Below are positions 45,607 through 55,400 of a stretch of DNA of 64,000 nt, piece after piece. The position numbers were made by a program, and so were the translations under genes. Source of the DNA: Flavobacteriaceae bacterium PS02334 (lineage in GTDB: Bacteria; Bacteroidota; Bacteroidia; Flavobacteriales; Flavobacteriaceae). The stretch spans positions 1 through 64,000 of the forward strand of contig JASCOH010000011.1 in NCBI GenBank assembly GCA_029959295.1. Reading direction: 5' to 3'. Below the pieces are notes generated by a model that searched no databases, had not been told where the DNA came from, and worked only from the letters and a program-made list of their open reading frames with translations. The number at the start of each line of letters is the position of its first letter. Positions within the stretch are counted from its first letter, which is position 1.

Positions 45607-45950
45607 AAAAAGAATTATATTTTAAAAGCGCAAATTAAGAATTGAAAATAACTTTCTCTCTTAATTTGCGGTTCTATTTTAAAAAAAATTAGGCATCAGC
45701 GGCTTGGCGTGAGCGAACTTTGAATTTAGTGCCAAATAATTCAACTTAACTCTCCTCCCTAGCGGTCGAACTCCTTTCTGTAGAGATAATTTAATCGAAG
45801 GCAATTCTTTGCGGCAATCAAAAAATTTTCTGCTGAAAAAAGTGCTACAGTATTGCTTTATAAATAAGTAAAATAGCACAGAAAAAGGTTTTCCGAAATG
45901 GCAAAACAAATTAATACACAACTCATTATGATATTTCATTTTAATTTGCC
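45607..45950. other. Spacer between divergent transporter and J/KTSC genes
   Basis: About 379 bases lie between the two starts. It contains a -7 box for the rightward gene at its right end. An 86-codon leftward frame (45679-45939) has no family resemblance or leader features and is not annotated. No RNA gene or strong hairpin was seen. Confidence 0.4.
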
Positions 45951-45958
45951 TAATTTTG
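45951..45958 (+). promoter_or_regulatory. Flavobacterial -7 box for the J/KTSC gene
   Basis: TAATTTTG matches TAnnTTTG, 27 bases before the ATG at 45986. It lies just before or over an upstream in-frame ATG at 45956, so that ATG would not be transcribed; this fixes the start at 45986. Confidence 0.6.
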
Positions 45959-45985
45959 CACCCCGAAATAAGGATTCAAAAAATT

Positions 45986-46432
45986 ATGAAAAGAGTTATT
46001 GAGCACAGAAAGCTTCTTGGGGTTGACAAAACCGTTACTTTAAAAGAGTTGAAAACAATTTACAGAAATGTGATGAAAGATTCGCATCCTGATAAATTTG
46101 TAAATGACGACGCTGGAAAATTAGAGGCGGAAGAAAAAAGCAAATCAGTGATCGAAGCTTACCACTTTTTAGTGAGCATCAATCAAGAAACGCAAGAAAA
46201 ATACAAAGAAGAGTATACAGAGACTATTGCAAAATCTAACATTCATGACTTTTACTATGAAAAACAGATTTTGAAAGTACAGCATTTGAACGGAAATATG
46301 TACGAATATATCGGTGTTCCAAGAAATACTTACGTGAAAATGGTCAATGCTGAATCGCCAAGCCGTTTTGCAAGAAGACATATCTATGGAAGCTTCATCT
46401 ACAGAAAATCAGGAGAAGCGATAGAAGACTAA
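45986..46432 (+). CDS. J-domain plus KTSC-domain fusion protein
   Basis: It encodes 148 residues from the chosen ATG. The N-terminus is a J-like helical hairpin with the HPD motif (KDSHPDKFVND, His34-Pro35-Asp36). The C-terminus is a KTSC domain (about 88-142) with KVQHLNGNMYEYIGVP, FARRHIYGSF and YRKSGE. KTSC domains are linked to nucleic-acid-related proteins and J domains recruit Hsp70/DnaK, so it may be a specialised co-chaperone for a nucleic-acid complex (inference). It is a single-gene transcript with a -7 box upstream and a terminator 10 bases downstream. Confidence 0.85.
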   Translation: MKRVIEHRKLLGVDKTVTLKELKTIYRNVMKDSHPDKFVNDDAGKLEAEEKSKSVIEAYHFLVSINQETQEKYKEEYTETIAKSNIHDFYYEKQILKVQHLNGNMYEYIGVPRNTYVKMVNAESPSRFARRHIYGSFIYRKSGEAIED

Positions 46433-46439
46433 AAATACC

Positions 46440-46462
46440 AAAGCCCAGTAAAACTGGGCTTT
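46440..46462. terminator. Bidirectional terminator
   Basis: Stem AAAGCCCAG (46440-46448) pairs with CTGGGCTTT (46454-46462), followed by T residues. It serves the J/KTSC gene and the convergent histidine kinase gene. Confidence 0.87.
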
Positions 46463-46484
46463 TTTTATGTTCTATTGTTACTGA

Positions 46485-47870
46485 TTAGTTATTAAAAATT
46501 ACAGTCGCTACAGTTCCTTTTTCTTTATTACTTTCAATCTGTAAAGTCGCCTGAAGCAAAGCACAAAGTCTTTTCACGATTGAAAGTCCTAAGCCCGTTC
46601 CTTTTGCGGCATTTTGCTCTAGATTTTCAACTCTATAAAATTCGTCATAAATCTTCTTTAGATTTTCAGCTGAAATCCCAATTCCATTATCGATGACTGC
46701 ACAGCTTATCGTGTTTGACTCTTCGGTTAATACAATGATAATCTTGCCGTTTTGATTGGAATATTTTACGGCATTCGAAATCAGGTTTTCTAAAATTACC
46801 GAAGTCAGGTAAGCATCTGAATTAATCCAAAAATGCTTTTGGAAATCAAAACTCACGGCAATATTTTTAGCGGTAATTCTTGACGAATAGCGTTCTAAAA
46901 TTTGCAGGATAATTTCATCTATCGCAATTTTTTCAATGTTGATCGCTGCCTTTTGGTTTTCAAACCGTGCCAGCAAAAGCAGCTGATCGGCCAAATCATT
47001 CAAGCGATTTACCTCGCTGATGCAATACTTTATTTTCTCTTCATATTCGCTGCTTTCACGCGGTTTTCTGATCAAAACTTCCAGCGTTCCCTGGATGACT
47101 GCCAGTGGCGTGCGAAGCTCGTGCGAAGCATCAGACGTGAATTTTCTTTCGCGAATTACCGCATTTTCTATCCGGTCTAAAAGCTGGTTTATCGAAGAGG
47201 ACAATTCAAAAAGCTCATCTTTGTTTTGAGGAAGCTCGATTCTTTCGCTCAAATTGCTGTTGGTGATTCTGCTCGTTGTGCTGATGATATTTACGGCGGG
47301 CTTGATACTTCTTCCCGCAATAAATCGGGTAATGAAAAAGAGTGCAAAGATTATTACCGGAAAAGCGATGAATATTACCAGTTTCAGGCTGTTCAAGATG
47401 CGTGTTTGGTTTTGCACAGACATGCCCACAACGACATATCCAATAATTTTGTTTTTGTTGATAAGCGGTGCCTGAACCTGCATGATGGGAATGCCATTCA
47501 AAAAGACATTTTCATAATGAATTTTGCTATTCACGGTGTCAAAAGTCAGGTTCTGCTGTTTTAAATTGGGCGATTTTTGGTAAAAGTTGCCTTTTGAATC
47601 AAAAAATTGCACAAATATCGGATTGACTTCAAGTTCGCTATGTTCTATTTCTTCCCATTCATTGGGCTCTACCAGCCTTACATCGGCTCCTTCCTGATAT
47701 TTGACATATGCCTGATGGTGTTCTACTTCAGACTCTAATACTGCGGCGACATCTTTATTTACAGCCAAAGAAACTATAAAATAAATAATGCCGAAAACAA
47801 TCAAAATCAGCAACGCAGCACTGATAAGATTGTAAAAAGCTATTCTGTTTTTAAAAGAAAATGGAAGCAT
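46485..47870 (-). CDS. HAMP-type sensor histidine kinase
   Basis: I start this at 47870 (MLPFSFKNRIAFYN), 7 bases after the response-regulator stop; an ATG at 47903 would overlap that gene. It has two transmembrane helices around a small extracytoplasmic sensor (about 40-160), HAMP, a HisKA domain with FTSDASHELRTPLAVIQG (phospho-His), and an ATPase with the N box LISNAVKYSNQN and G box GKGTGLGLSIVKR. It is the partner of the OmpR-type regulator encoded just upstream on the same strand. The stimulus is unknown; the neighbouring envelope enzymes suggest an envelope signal. Confidence 0.92.
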   Translation of the reverse strand: MLPFSFKNRIAFYNLISAALLILIVFGIIYFIVSLAVNKDVAAVLESEVEHHQAYVKYQEGADVRLVEPNEWEEIEHSELEVNPIFVQFFDSKGNFYQKSPNLKQQNLTFDTVNSKIHYENVFLNGIPIMQVQAPLINKNKIIGYVVVGMSVQNQTRILNSLKLVIFIAFPVIIFALFFITRFIAGRSIKPAVNIISTTSRITNSNLSERIELPQNKDELFELSSSINQLLDRIENAVIRERKFTSDASHELRTPLAVIQGTLEVLIRKPRESSEYEEKIKYCISEVNRLNDLADQLLLLARFENQKAAINIEKIAIDEIILQILERYSSRITAKNIAVSFDFQKHFWINSDAYLTSVILENLISNAVKYSNQNGKIIIVLTEESNTISCAVIDNGIGISAENLKKIYDEFYRVENLEQNAAKGTGLGLSIVKRLCALLQATLQIESNKEKGTVATVIFNN

Positions 47871-47877
47871 AGTTTTG

Positions 47878-48546
47878 CTAGATTTCTTTTGCAATGTAAC
47901 CAATTCCGCGAACTGTTTTTATATAATCTTCTTCTTTTTTGAGTCCGAGTTTCTTGCGGATGGAATTTATAAAAACATCAATCACGCCCGAATCATAATC
48001 AAAATGAATGTTCCAGACTTCCTTGATAATTTGGTTTCGAGTGCAGACAATCCCTTTGTTTTTGATCAGATATTCTAAAAGAGAAAATTCCTTCTGCGTC
48101 AGCGAAACTTCTTTTTCATTGACAAAAACTTGATGCGTTTCTGTTTTTAAAAAAATCGGACCTAAAGAATAAGCTTCATTCTCAGGATTTGAAATCCGGA
48201 ACTGCACCTTAATTCGTTCTAAAAGTTCGTCAAAACTGAACGGTTTTTTGATGTAATCATTAGCTCCTGCTTTTAATCCTTCAATAGTTTCTTGAACCGT
48301 ATCTTTCGCTGTCAAAAAAATTATCGGCGTATGCTTGTTATTTTTTCTGAAAGAAGCGCAGATTTCAATACCCGAAAGCTTTGGCAACATCCAATCTAAA
48401 AGAAGCAGGTCGAAATTCTGCTTCAAGGCAAACTGCAAGGCTTTTTGTCCGTCATTGGCGACAGTCACTTTATAATTTTCTTCCTCAAGACCTTGCTTTA
48501 AGAAATTTGAAATCCCGATTTCGTCTTCTGCGATTAAAATATTCAT
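47878..48546 (-). CDS. OmpR-family response regulator
   Basis: It encodes 222 residues. The receiver shows AEDE (Glu/Asp cluster near 6-9), LLLLDWMLPKLSG with Asp51 as phospho-acceptor, and KKPFSFDEL with the conserved Lys. The C-terminal winged helix shows SLTQKEFSLLEYLI, DSGVIDVFINSIRKKLG and IKTVRGIGYIA. It pairs with the downstream kinase. It is 33 bases after the lipid-kinase gene, so all four genes from 51431 to 46485 may form one transcript. Confidence 0.94.
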   Translation of the reverse strand: MNILIAEDEIGISNFLKQGLEEENYKVTVANDGQKALQFALKQNFDLLLLDWMLPKLSGIEICASFRKNNKHTPIIFLTAKDTVQETIEGLKAGANDYIKKPFSFDELLERIKVQFRISNPENEAYSLGPIFLKTETHQVFVNEKEVSLTQKEFSLLEYLIKNKGIVCTRNQIIKEVWNIHFDYDSGVIDVFINSIRKKLGLKKEEDYIKTVRGIGYIAKEI

Positions 48547-48579
48547 AGTCCCAAATTTGATTAAATGTAAGCAAATAAT

Positions 48580-49452
48580 TTATAAAGCCAGAATTTCCAA
48601 AGCATTTGGAAGTATTGACACTGCTATCTTATTTGTTTTTAAATTGTAAAATTCGCCGTCAATTTGAATATCCGTAAAGATTTTATCCGGAAATTCTATA
48701 TTTAGATTTCGAACCAGTTGCTGTTTGCTTGTGCTAAATTCCTCTGTCTTTTTAGCCAAAACGAAATAGCCGAAAAGCAACTTTTTAAACAAATTAAGCT
48801 TTGGAACGCACAGCAAATTTAAAAATCCGTCTGAAAGTTTTGCCTTTGGCGTAAGGCTGAAGCCATATCCCATTTGGTTTGAATTTGAAATAAACAGCAA
48901 AAACGGATCAATTTCGGTAGCATTTCCATCACAAGAAACAATAGCTTTCGGCGCTTTAAATTGGGAACTTGCTTGCAGCGAAGCATTGATATATCCCGAA
49001 AGGGTTCTCTTTTTTGTTGCTTCATATTTCTTGATAATTAAAGCGTCAATTCCCAATCCGATATTGCTGAAAAAATAATGATCGTTCGCTTTGCCGACAT
49101 CAATTGTGACTGTTTTGCCCGCTTTTATAGAACGAATTGCTTCTTCCAAAATGCAAGAAATCTTCAAATTAGAAGCCAAGCCGTTTCCTGAACCGATTGG
49201 AATTATGCCCAATTTTATTTTTGTACCAACCAAACACGACGCCACTTCATTGATGGTTCCATCACCTCCACAAGCCACAATAATATCTGGATTTTTCAGA
49301 ATTGCTTCCTGTGTCAAAAGTATGGCGTGCTTTTTATATTCAGAAAATTCAACTTCAACACGATCTTCTAGAAAGAATTCTTGCAATATTTCTTTCGTAA
49401 TTTCATGTTTGCCTGTGCCCGAAATTGGGTTGATTATAAAGTGGATATACAT
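48580..49452 (-). CDS. Diacylglycerol kinase-like lipid kinase (DAGK/YegS type)
   Basis: I start this at 49452 (MYIHFIINPISGTGK), the ATG that overlaps the stop of the upstream gene as TAATG; a longer frame to 49503 adds 17 basic residues with no support. It encodes 290 residues. Motifs are NPISGTGK, VACGGDGTINEVA (ATP-binding GGDGT) and IPIGSGNGLAS. The family phosphorylates diacylglycerol or related lipids. It is translationally coupled to a phosphoglycerol-transferase-like enzyme whose reaction releases diacylglycerol, so recycling is a plausible role, still inference. Confidence 0.9.
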   Translation of the reverse strand: MYIHFIINPISGTGKHEITKEILQEFFLEDRVEVEFSEYKKHAILLTQEAILKNPDIIVACGGDGTINEVASCLVGTKIKLGIIPIGSGNGLASNLKISCILEEAIRSIKAGKTVTIDVGKANDHYFFSNIGLGIDALIIKKYEATKKRTLSGYINASLQASSQFKAPKAIVSCDGNATEIDPFLLFISNSNQMGYGFSLTPKAKLSDGFLNLLCVPKLNLFKKLLFGYFVLAKKTEEFSTSKQQLVRNLNIEFPDKIFTDIQIDGEFYNLKTNKIAVSILPNALEILAL

Positions 49453-51431
49453 TATTCTGCGAGTAATTTGTTTGTAAATAAATAATCGGCGGTTTGGTAC
49501 CAAGCAATCGCTTCTTGTAAAAAATCTTTCTGCATCGGAATCGATTTCAGCTCATTATCAGATTTGTTCCAATTGTAAAATGTTTGTTTTTTTTGATCAG
49601 AAAGAATCATGATCTGGTCTTTTTTCATGTAGGCTAGTTTTCGGTAGGTTCCGACAAAAGTTCGATCTTCAAAATCAGACTGCAGCACATTTTTACCAAA
49701 AAAATCAGATTGGTAATTCCAATGCAAAAGCGAGAAAAGCGTCGGAAACAAATCAATCTGCGAACATTGGTTTTGAATTTTCAGATTTTCGTGATTTGGC
49801 AGATTATAAATTATCGCCGGAATATGATAATTCGCTACGTCAATTTCATCTTTCCCAGCACTGCTCGCGCAATGATCGGCAACAATTACAAAAACAGTAT
49901 TCTTAAACCACGGTTTTTTCTTAGCACTTTCAATCATTTTTCCCAATGCAAAATCAGCATATTTAACCGCTCCATCGCGCCCAGTTCCTGAGGGAATATC
50001 AATTTTATTATCAGGATAAGTGTAAGGACGATGATTAGAAGTCGTCATTACGAAATTGAAAAAAGGAACTTTTTCTACATAATGTTCGTCGGCAACTTTA
50101 AGCATTTTGCTGTAAATATCTTCGTCGCAAATTCCCCATGCATTCTCAAAAGTCACTTCGCTGTCATCAATATTATGGCGCTCGGTTTTAATTTTATCGC
50201 TTAAAACACTACCTCGGCCGCGGTCATAAATCGTGAATCCGTTGCCACCGAAATAGCTGTTCATGTTATCAAAATAGCCATCGCCACCATAGAAAAAATT
50301 GCTTTTATAATTTCTGTCCGCAAAAACATTGGAGACCGTAAAAAGGTTTTGATTGTTCGGACGTTTCACAATACTTTGCCCCGGAGTTGGCGGAATACAA
50401 AGCGTCACGGCTTCCATTCCTCGAACGGTTCTTGTTCCTGTAGCATATAAATTGCTGAAGAAAATACTGTTTTGGGCCAAATCATCCATGAAAGGCGTGA
50501 TTTTTTTATCGTTTCCGAATTCCTTCATGAAACTGCCGCTCATGCTTTCCATCAAGATGAAAATTACGTTTGGTTTTGCTTCCGAAGGAACTGAATCTTG
50601 GATATTTCTTCGAATGCAAAAATTGCTTTTCTGGAATTTGGCATTGCTTTCGGAAAGCTTTTTCTTCACAATCTCACAAGCTTTATTTTCATCAATCGAA
50701 GTATAAAACGTGGTGTATTTCATCTGGTTATTTCGAAATTCGGCAAAGAAAGAATAAATTCCGGACTTTGAAATTTCGCTATTGTAGCGATTGGAAGACC
50801 ATTCTGCCTGCGTATTTTTTATGAAAGAAATGTAAAATCCCATTATAATTATTGCCGTAAAAAACAACGCCAATTTATTTTTTAATGGAGCGCCTACAAG
50901 AAACGTTTTTGCAAAAATTCCTTTTTTATAAATAACAAAAATGATTAGAAAAGTAATTGATAAAACTCCAGAAACAAGCAAAGGCAAAGGATAGGATTCT
51001 TGAATATTGCTGATTACTTCGTGCGTGTAAATCAAATAATCAACGGCTATAAAATTAAATCGAGTTCTAAATTCTTCCCAAAAAGTGATTTCTGCGAAGA
51101 AGACGAAAACCAGAATAAAAACGGTCAGCGTGAAGAAAAAATAGATTAAAGTTTTATCTAAAAGCGAACCGACAAACTTATTTGGAAACACTAAATAATA
51201 TAGAATCGCTGGAAAAACCACGAAACTGCAAACGCCAATATCGAAGAACATTCCGGTGAAAAGCGTTCGCAAAACTGCAAATACATTCCAGGAAACCTCG
51301 GCGTGTTGCCAGACCATAAAAATGATTCTTAGCAAGAGTGAGAAAAGCAAAAATCCTTTGCAGAAATTCCACAGTAAAGAAAATCGTGGAGAAAAGTGAA
51401 AAGCGAAATTCAAAGATGATTTTAATTTCAT
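49452..51431 (-). CDS. LTA synthase/sulfatase family membrane enzyme
   Basis: It encodes 659 residues. Five N-terminal transmembrane helices (to about 215) lead to an extracytoplasmic sulfatase-fold domain: NVIFILMESMSGSF (metal Glu), ATGTRTVRGMEA (the expected catalytic Thr), TSNHRPYTYPD, and VADHCASSAGKDE. It belongs to the LtaS/MdoB-like alkaline phosphatase superfamily that transfers phosphoglycerol or similar head groups. Gram-negative Bacteroidota lack lipoteichoic acid, so the acceptor is probably an envelope glycolipid or glycan. The lipid-kinase gene overlaps its stop codon. Confidence 0.9.
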   Translation of the reverse strand: MKLKSSLNFAFHFSPRFSLLWNFCKGFLLFSLLLRIIFMVWQHAEVSWNVFAVLRTLFTGMFFDIGVCSFVVFPAILYYLVFPNKFVGSLLDKTLIYFFFTLTVFILVFVFFAEITFWEEFRTRFNFIAVDYLIYTHEVISNIQESYPLPLLVSGVLSITFLIIFVIYKKGIFAKTFLVGAPLKNKLALFFTAIIIMGFYISFIKNTQAEWSSNRYNSEISKSGIYSFFAEFRNNQMKYTTFYTSIDENKACEIVKKKLSESNAKFQKSNFCIRRNIQDSVPSEAKPNVIFILMESMSGSFMKEFGNDKKITPFMDDLAQNSIFFSNLYATGTRTVRGMEAVTLCIPPTPGQSIVKRPNNQNLFTVSNVFADRNYKSNFFYGGDGYFDNMNSYFGGNGFTIYDRGRGSVLSDKIKTERHNIDDSEVTFENAWGICDEDIYSKMLKVADEHYVEKVPFFNFVMTTSNHRPYTYPDNKIDIPSGTGRDGAVKYADFALGKMIESAKKKPWFKNTVFVIVADHCASSAGKDEIDVANYHIPAIIYNLPNHENLKIQNQCSQIDLFPTLFSLLHWNYQSDFFGKNVLQSDFEDRTFVGTYRKLAYMKKDQIMILSDQKKQTFYNWNKSDNELKSIPMQKDFLQEAIAWYQTADYLFTNKLLAE

Positions 51432-51570
51432 GACGTAAATTATGTTTACAAACTAACGCCGTCTGAACTTATAAATTGAACACAACATCTTGATTTAAGC
51501 GAATCTTAAGAATACTGAAATTCAATTTTTAGCGTTTGAATGTCTATCTTTACTTAATTAAATCACCAAA

Positions 51571-52461
51571 ATGAAGACAATTTCTTTACTTTCTATAATT
51601 ACTATTTTACTTTCCTGCTCAGGCAAATCCCAAGAAATTCCGACTATTACAACAAAAATAAAACTGAAGGAAGCTTCAGCAATTGAAGTAACCAACAAGT
51701 CAGATTTGGGCTGGGTAATTGAAGACAGTGGCAACAAAAATGTAATTTATGGATTGAATTCTAAAGGAGAAATTGCACACGTAATTTTGGTAGAAAATGC
51801 CAAAAATGTCGATTGGGAAGATTTGACTTCTGATGAAAACGGCAATCTTTATATCGGTGATTTTGGAAATAATGACAACAAGAGAAAAGATTTGTGCATT
51901 TATAAAATCGAGGCTTCGAGCTTGAAAGACAATACGGCAAATGCGATTTCAAAGATTTCGTTTTATTATCCGAACCAGAAAGAATTTCCTCCGAAAAAAT
52001 CAGAATTATTCTATGATTCAGAATCTTTTTTTGAATACAAAGGCAACTTTTATATCTTCTCAAAGAACAGAAGCAAAGGTTTTGACGGAACCGTTTTAGT
52101 CTACAAAGTTCCGAACAAAGCTGGAAATCACAAGGCCGAATTTTTAGGACAATTTATCAGCTGTGCAAGCTACCAAAAATGCGCTATAACCTCAGCAGAT
52201 ATAAGTCCTGACGGAAAGGAAATCGTTTTATTAAGCGCCAATAAAGTTTGGGTTTTATCAGATTACAAAGGCGATGATTTCTTAAAAGGAAAGATGGAAA
52301 TGTTCGAATTGAACGACGTCACACAAAAAGAAGGAATCTGCTTTAAAGACAGCAAAACCCTTCTTATTGTTGACGAAAAAGATAAAAAAACAGGCGGCAA
52401 TTTATATGAAATCAAACTTTCTGATTTAAAATCCAAAGCCAATTCCAGCGGAAACCCTTAA
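51571..52461 (+). CDS. Beta-propeller-like lipoprotein
   Basis: It encodes 296 residues. A lipobox-like LLSC with Cys16 marks a probable lipoprotein. The body shows propeller-type strands: LKEASAIEVTNKSDLGWVIED, VDWEDLTSDENGNLYIGDFG, DSESFFEYKGNFYIFSKN and QKEGICFKDSKTLLIVDE, resembling SdiA-regulated or NHL-like propellers. No catalytic site is recognised. Its 3' end overlaps the convergent phosphatase/barrel gene by 36 bases (52426-52461), so the two transcripts are antisense at their ends. Confidence 0.75.
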   Translation: MKTISLLSIITILLSCSGKSQEIPTITTKIKLKEASAIEVTNKSDLGWVIEDSGNKNVIYGLNSKGEIAHVILVENAKNVDWEDLTSDENGNLYIGDFGNNDNKRKDLCIYKIEASSLKDNTANAISKISFYYPNQKEFPPKKSELFYDSESFFEYKGNFYIFSKNRSKGFDGTVLVYKVPNKAGNHKAEFLGQFISCASYQKCAITSADISPDGKEIVLLSANKVWVLSDYKGDDFLKGKMEMFELNDVTQKEGICFKDSKTLLIVDEKDKKTGGNLYEIKLSDLKSKANSSGNP

Positions 52462-55400
52462 GCCGTCTGAGGAATTGAAAAGTGATAATTTTCCGGTCAC
52501 TATATTTACTCCGTTGATCCAAATTCCACCGCCGTAAGATTGGTGCCATTTGTCAGAATTGTCATTTTCAACCCAAACACGGCCATAGTCAAATCCTCCG
52601 AAAACACCATAGCGAAGCGGCGCGAAACCGTTTCTGATCTTGCCTAAATTCCAACGCAAATCGGTGCTTTGGTAAAAAGATTGCTTTCCAGAAAAACGCT
52701 GGTTACGGAAACCACGCAGGTCAAAATCACCTCCGACAGTTGCCGATTGGTAGAATTCATATTTGTCATCAAACAAAACTTTTCCTTTTAACAATGTCGC
52801 TAAAACCCAGTCGCCATCAGTAGAAATTCTATAATTAAAACCTAAAGAGCTTTCTGCGTAAGGAAATTTTCTTTCGGTATCTTCTAGATTTATTTTATAA
52901 CCTCCCAAAAGAGAAAACGACATTCCAAGCGTCGGGTTTGATACATTGTCATAATTTTCGAACGAATATTTGGCGCTCAAATCAGCAAAATTCTTATAGT
53001 CAAAAACATCTTCGCTTACGATTACTGGCTCGCTGATGAATCTTCCGCCCGTTTTATCCACTTGAATTCTTTCGAAAGAAGCTTGCAAAACAGCCGAACC
53101 GCCTTGCTCGCCTGACCATTGCAAAGATGGCGTCGCTTTAAGCGTCCTGATTTTTACACGGTTGTAATCTAAGTCGATATCATCGTCAAAATTTTCGGTT
53201 TCATTACCTTGTCCGAAATAATTTATAGAGAAATTCGGGCTCGTATACAAGGCGTCTACTACGAAATTCCACTTGCCGATTTGGCGCGGAAAAGTTCCTT
53301 TGTAATACAATTCATAACCGCTTGTCGCAAAATAATAATTAGCGCCAACGCTGTGTCTTTGCGAATAAGGAAAACGGTTAAAGCCATTTACCGTATAATT
53401 TACGCGTGCGCCAATTTTCACGCCATCATCAGGGTTGAAGCCCAATAACGGATAACCGGCAAGCACATTATACATCGGTTTTTCATAATTGTAAGTATTG
53501 ATTTCATAAGAATTTGACAGGAAAGTTTTTGCACCTCCTTTGTTATCTACCGTATTCTCTTGTCTTGCAAAATCATAAATCCTTACTTTTTCTCCGTCAG
53601 TAATAGTATAGGTATCATTATTTTGACCGCCAAGAAGTCTTATTTTCAGCTTCTTTCTGCCTTTTCCTTTTACTTCAAAAATATCGTCGTCGTCTAGACC
53701 ATAAACCCAAAGTTCTTTTGTTTCTGGACATTTATATGTTTTTTCATGAACCAGTTCTTCGCCTTCTTTCTTAATTCTGTAGACCTCAACTTTGGTTGTA
53801 TTTCCCGATCTTGTGATTACGAAGCGGTCTTTTTTGTCAGTTCCGACGATTAAAACTGTTTTTTGAAGCACTTCATAATATTCTTGCGCATATTTTGCCA
53901 AGTGTTTTTTTCTGGCTTTCAAGTCTGATTTTATCTTTTCAATAGACTTGTCTTTGACTTCTTTCGGAAGCTTGTCAAACGCTTTATTTATTTCTTCATC
54001 GGAAAGATTATCGGTTATAAACTTCGCTTCTTTTTGCCAAACACTTTCATCAGATTTCGTAATAAAAGCCACATCTAAAGCATAAGCTTCGCGGTTAAAC
54101 CATTTTACATTATCCAATTTATCATCAAAAGAACGCATGTGTCGCAATGCCGGAATATTCATCAAAATTGACAATAAAGTTCCGTCATATTTCGAAAATG
54201 CTTGATCTCTATCACGAGGAATCGGACGGTAAACTACCTTTCCTTTTTCTTTATATTCGCCCCAGCGCCATTGATCATCATGCCTGTCCCAGTCGCCAAT
54301 TAGCATGTCAAAAAGACGGGCTCGGATGTAACTTTGCTCATCGATTTCATATTTTTCGTCTGCTTTTAAGTTCGCCAAAACATCATCCGTAGAAACAATT
54401 TTCGAAGGTTTTCCAAAGCTTTTCAAATTCTTAAATTCATCCATCGGACGTTCTTCCACCATATACAATTCATCGCCATATTCTTCATTGAACAAAGCCA
54501 AAGGATTTTGTTTTGGAATGTAAAATAATTTCGGATTTGAATGGCTGATACCTACTTTATCAGACAATTCTGAAACTATAAAAGGCGTATAAGGATGTGC
54601 GGTCGTGTAAAAATCCATGATAAAATCTTCCGCATAAGTATCTTTAAAATCTTTTTCAACACGCTGATCTTTAAAAGCTACGGACTGTAAAAATCGAGTC
54701 GCACTTTTTCTCAAGGCGCGCATAACGTACTCTTTTCCGTCTTTATCAACTAATCGAAGTGATTTTGACTGGTGTCCTCCACCCGCTTTTGTCGGCGTCA
54801 AACCACCATACAAAGTATCGATGCTGACAATTCTCGCTTTGATCGGAAGACTGTAAACATCGCGATAATGTTTCCCCCAAAGAAAGCGATAAGCACCGCC
54901 TTTGGTGGTCATTTTTGTAGTGTAAACTGAAGTGTCCTTAAACGTTCCGAACTTGCTTGCAAACTCGCGAAGATTTGGTTTTGGTCGGTCAAAAGTTGGC
55001 TGTTGCTTAAATAAAAGTGCTTCTCTTCCTTTTGAATCTGAAGCATAAAAAGATACTTTTGAAGCGCCTGTATTTTGAACTTCTAAAACAGCATAGCCAT
55101 TGCCACCATAAGAAAAATCATTTTTATTGATTGCTCTCGCCGCTTCCTGTTTTGAACCTGCGCCACTGATAATCTGCTTCACATTTTCTTTGTCGATATA
55201 TTGCAAATTATGGTCGTGGCCAGAAACTACGACAATATTATTTTTGTCTTGAATAAGCGTTTTGATCCTTTTTACGAAGGCATTGTATTTTTTATTTTGC
55301 AAATCTTGCGGACTGATTCCAGAAGTTTTTCTCAGAAGATTTATTAAAGAAGCAATTCCCGGAAGCGGAATATTCGATTCCAGCGGAAACAATTGTTTTT

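Noticed and set aside
45679-45939. 86-codon leftward frame
   Set aside because: No family resemblance, low-complexity spacer, no promoter box or terminator of its own.
49452-51431. Gram-positive lipoteichoic acid synthase implying foreign DNA
   Set aside because: LtaS/MdoB-like enzymes are common in Bacteroidota, and flanking genes and composition fit the host.
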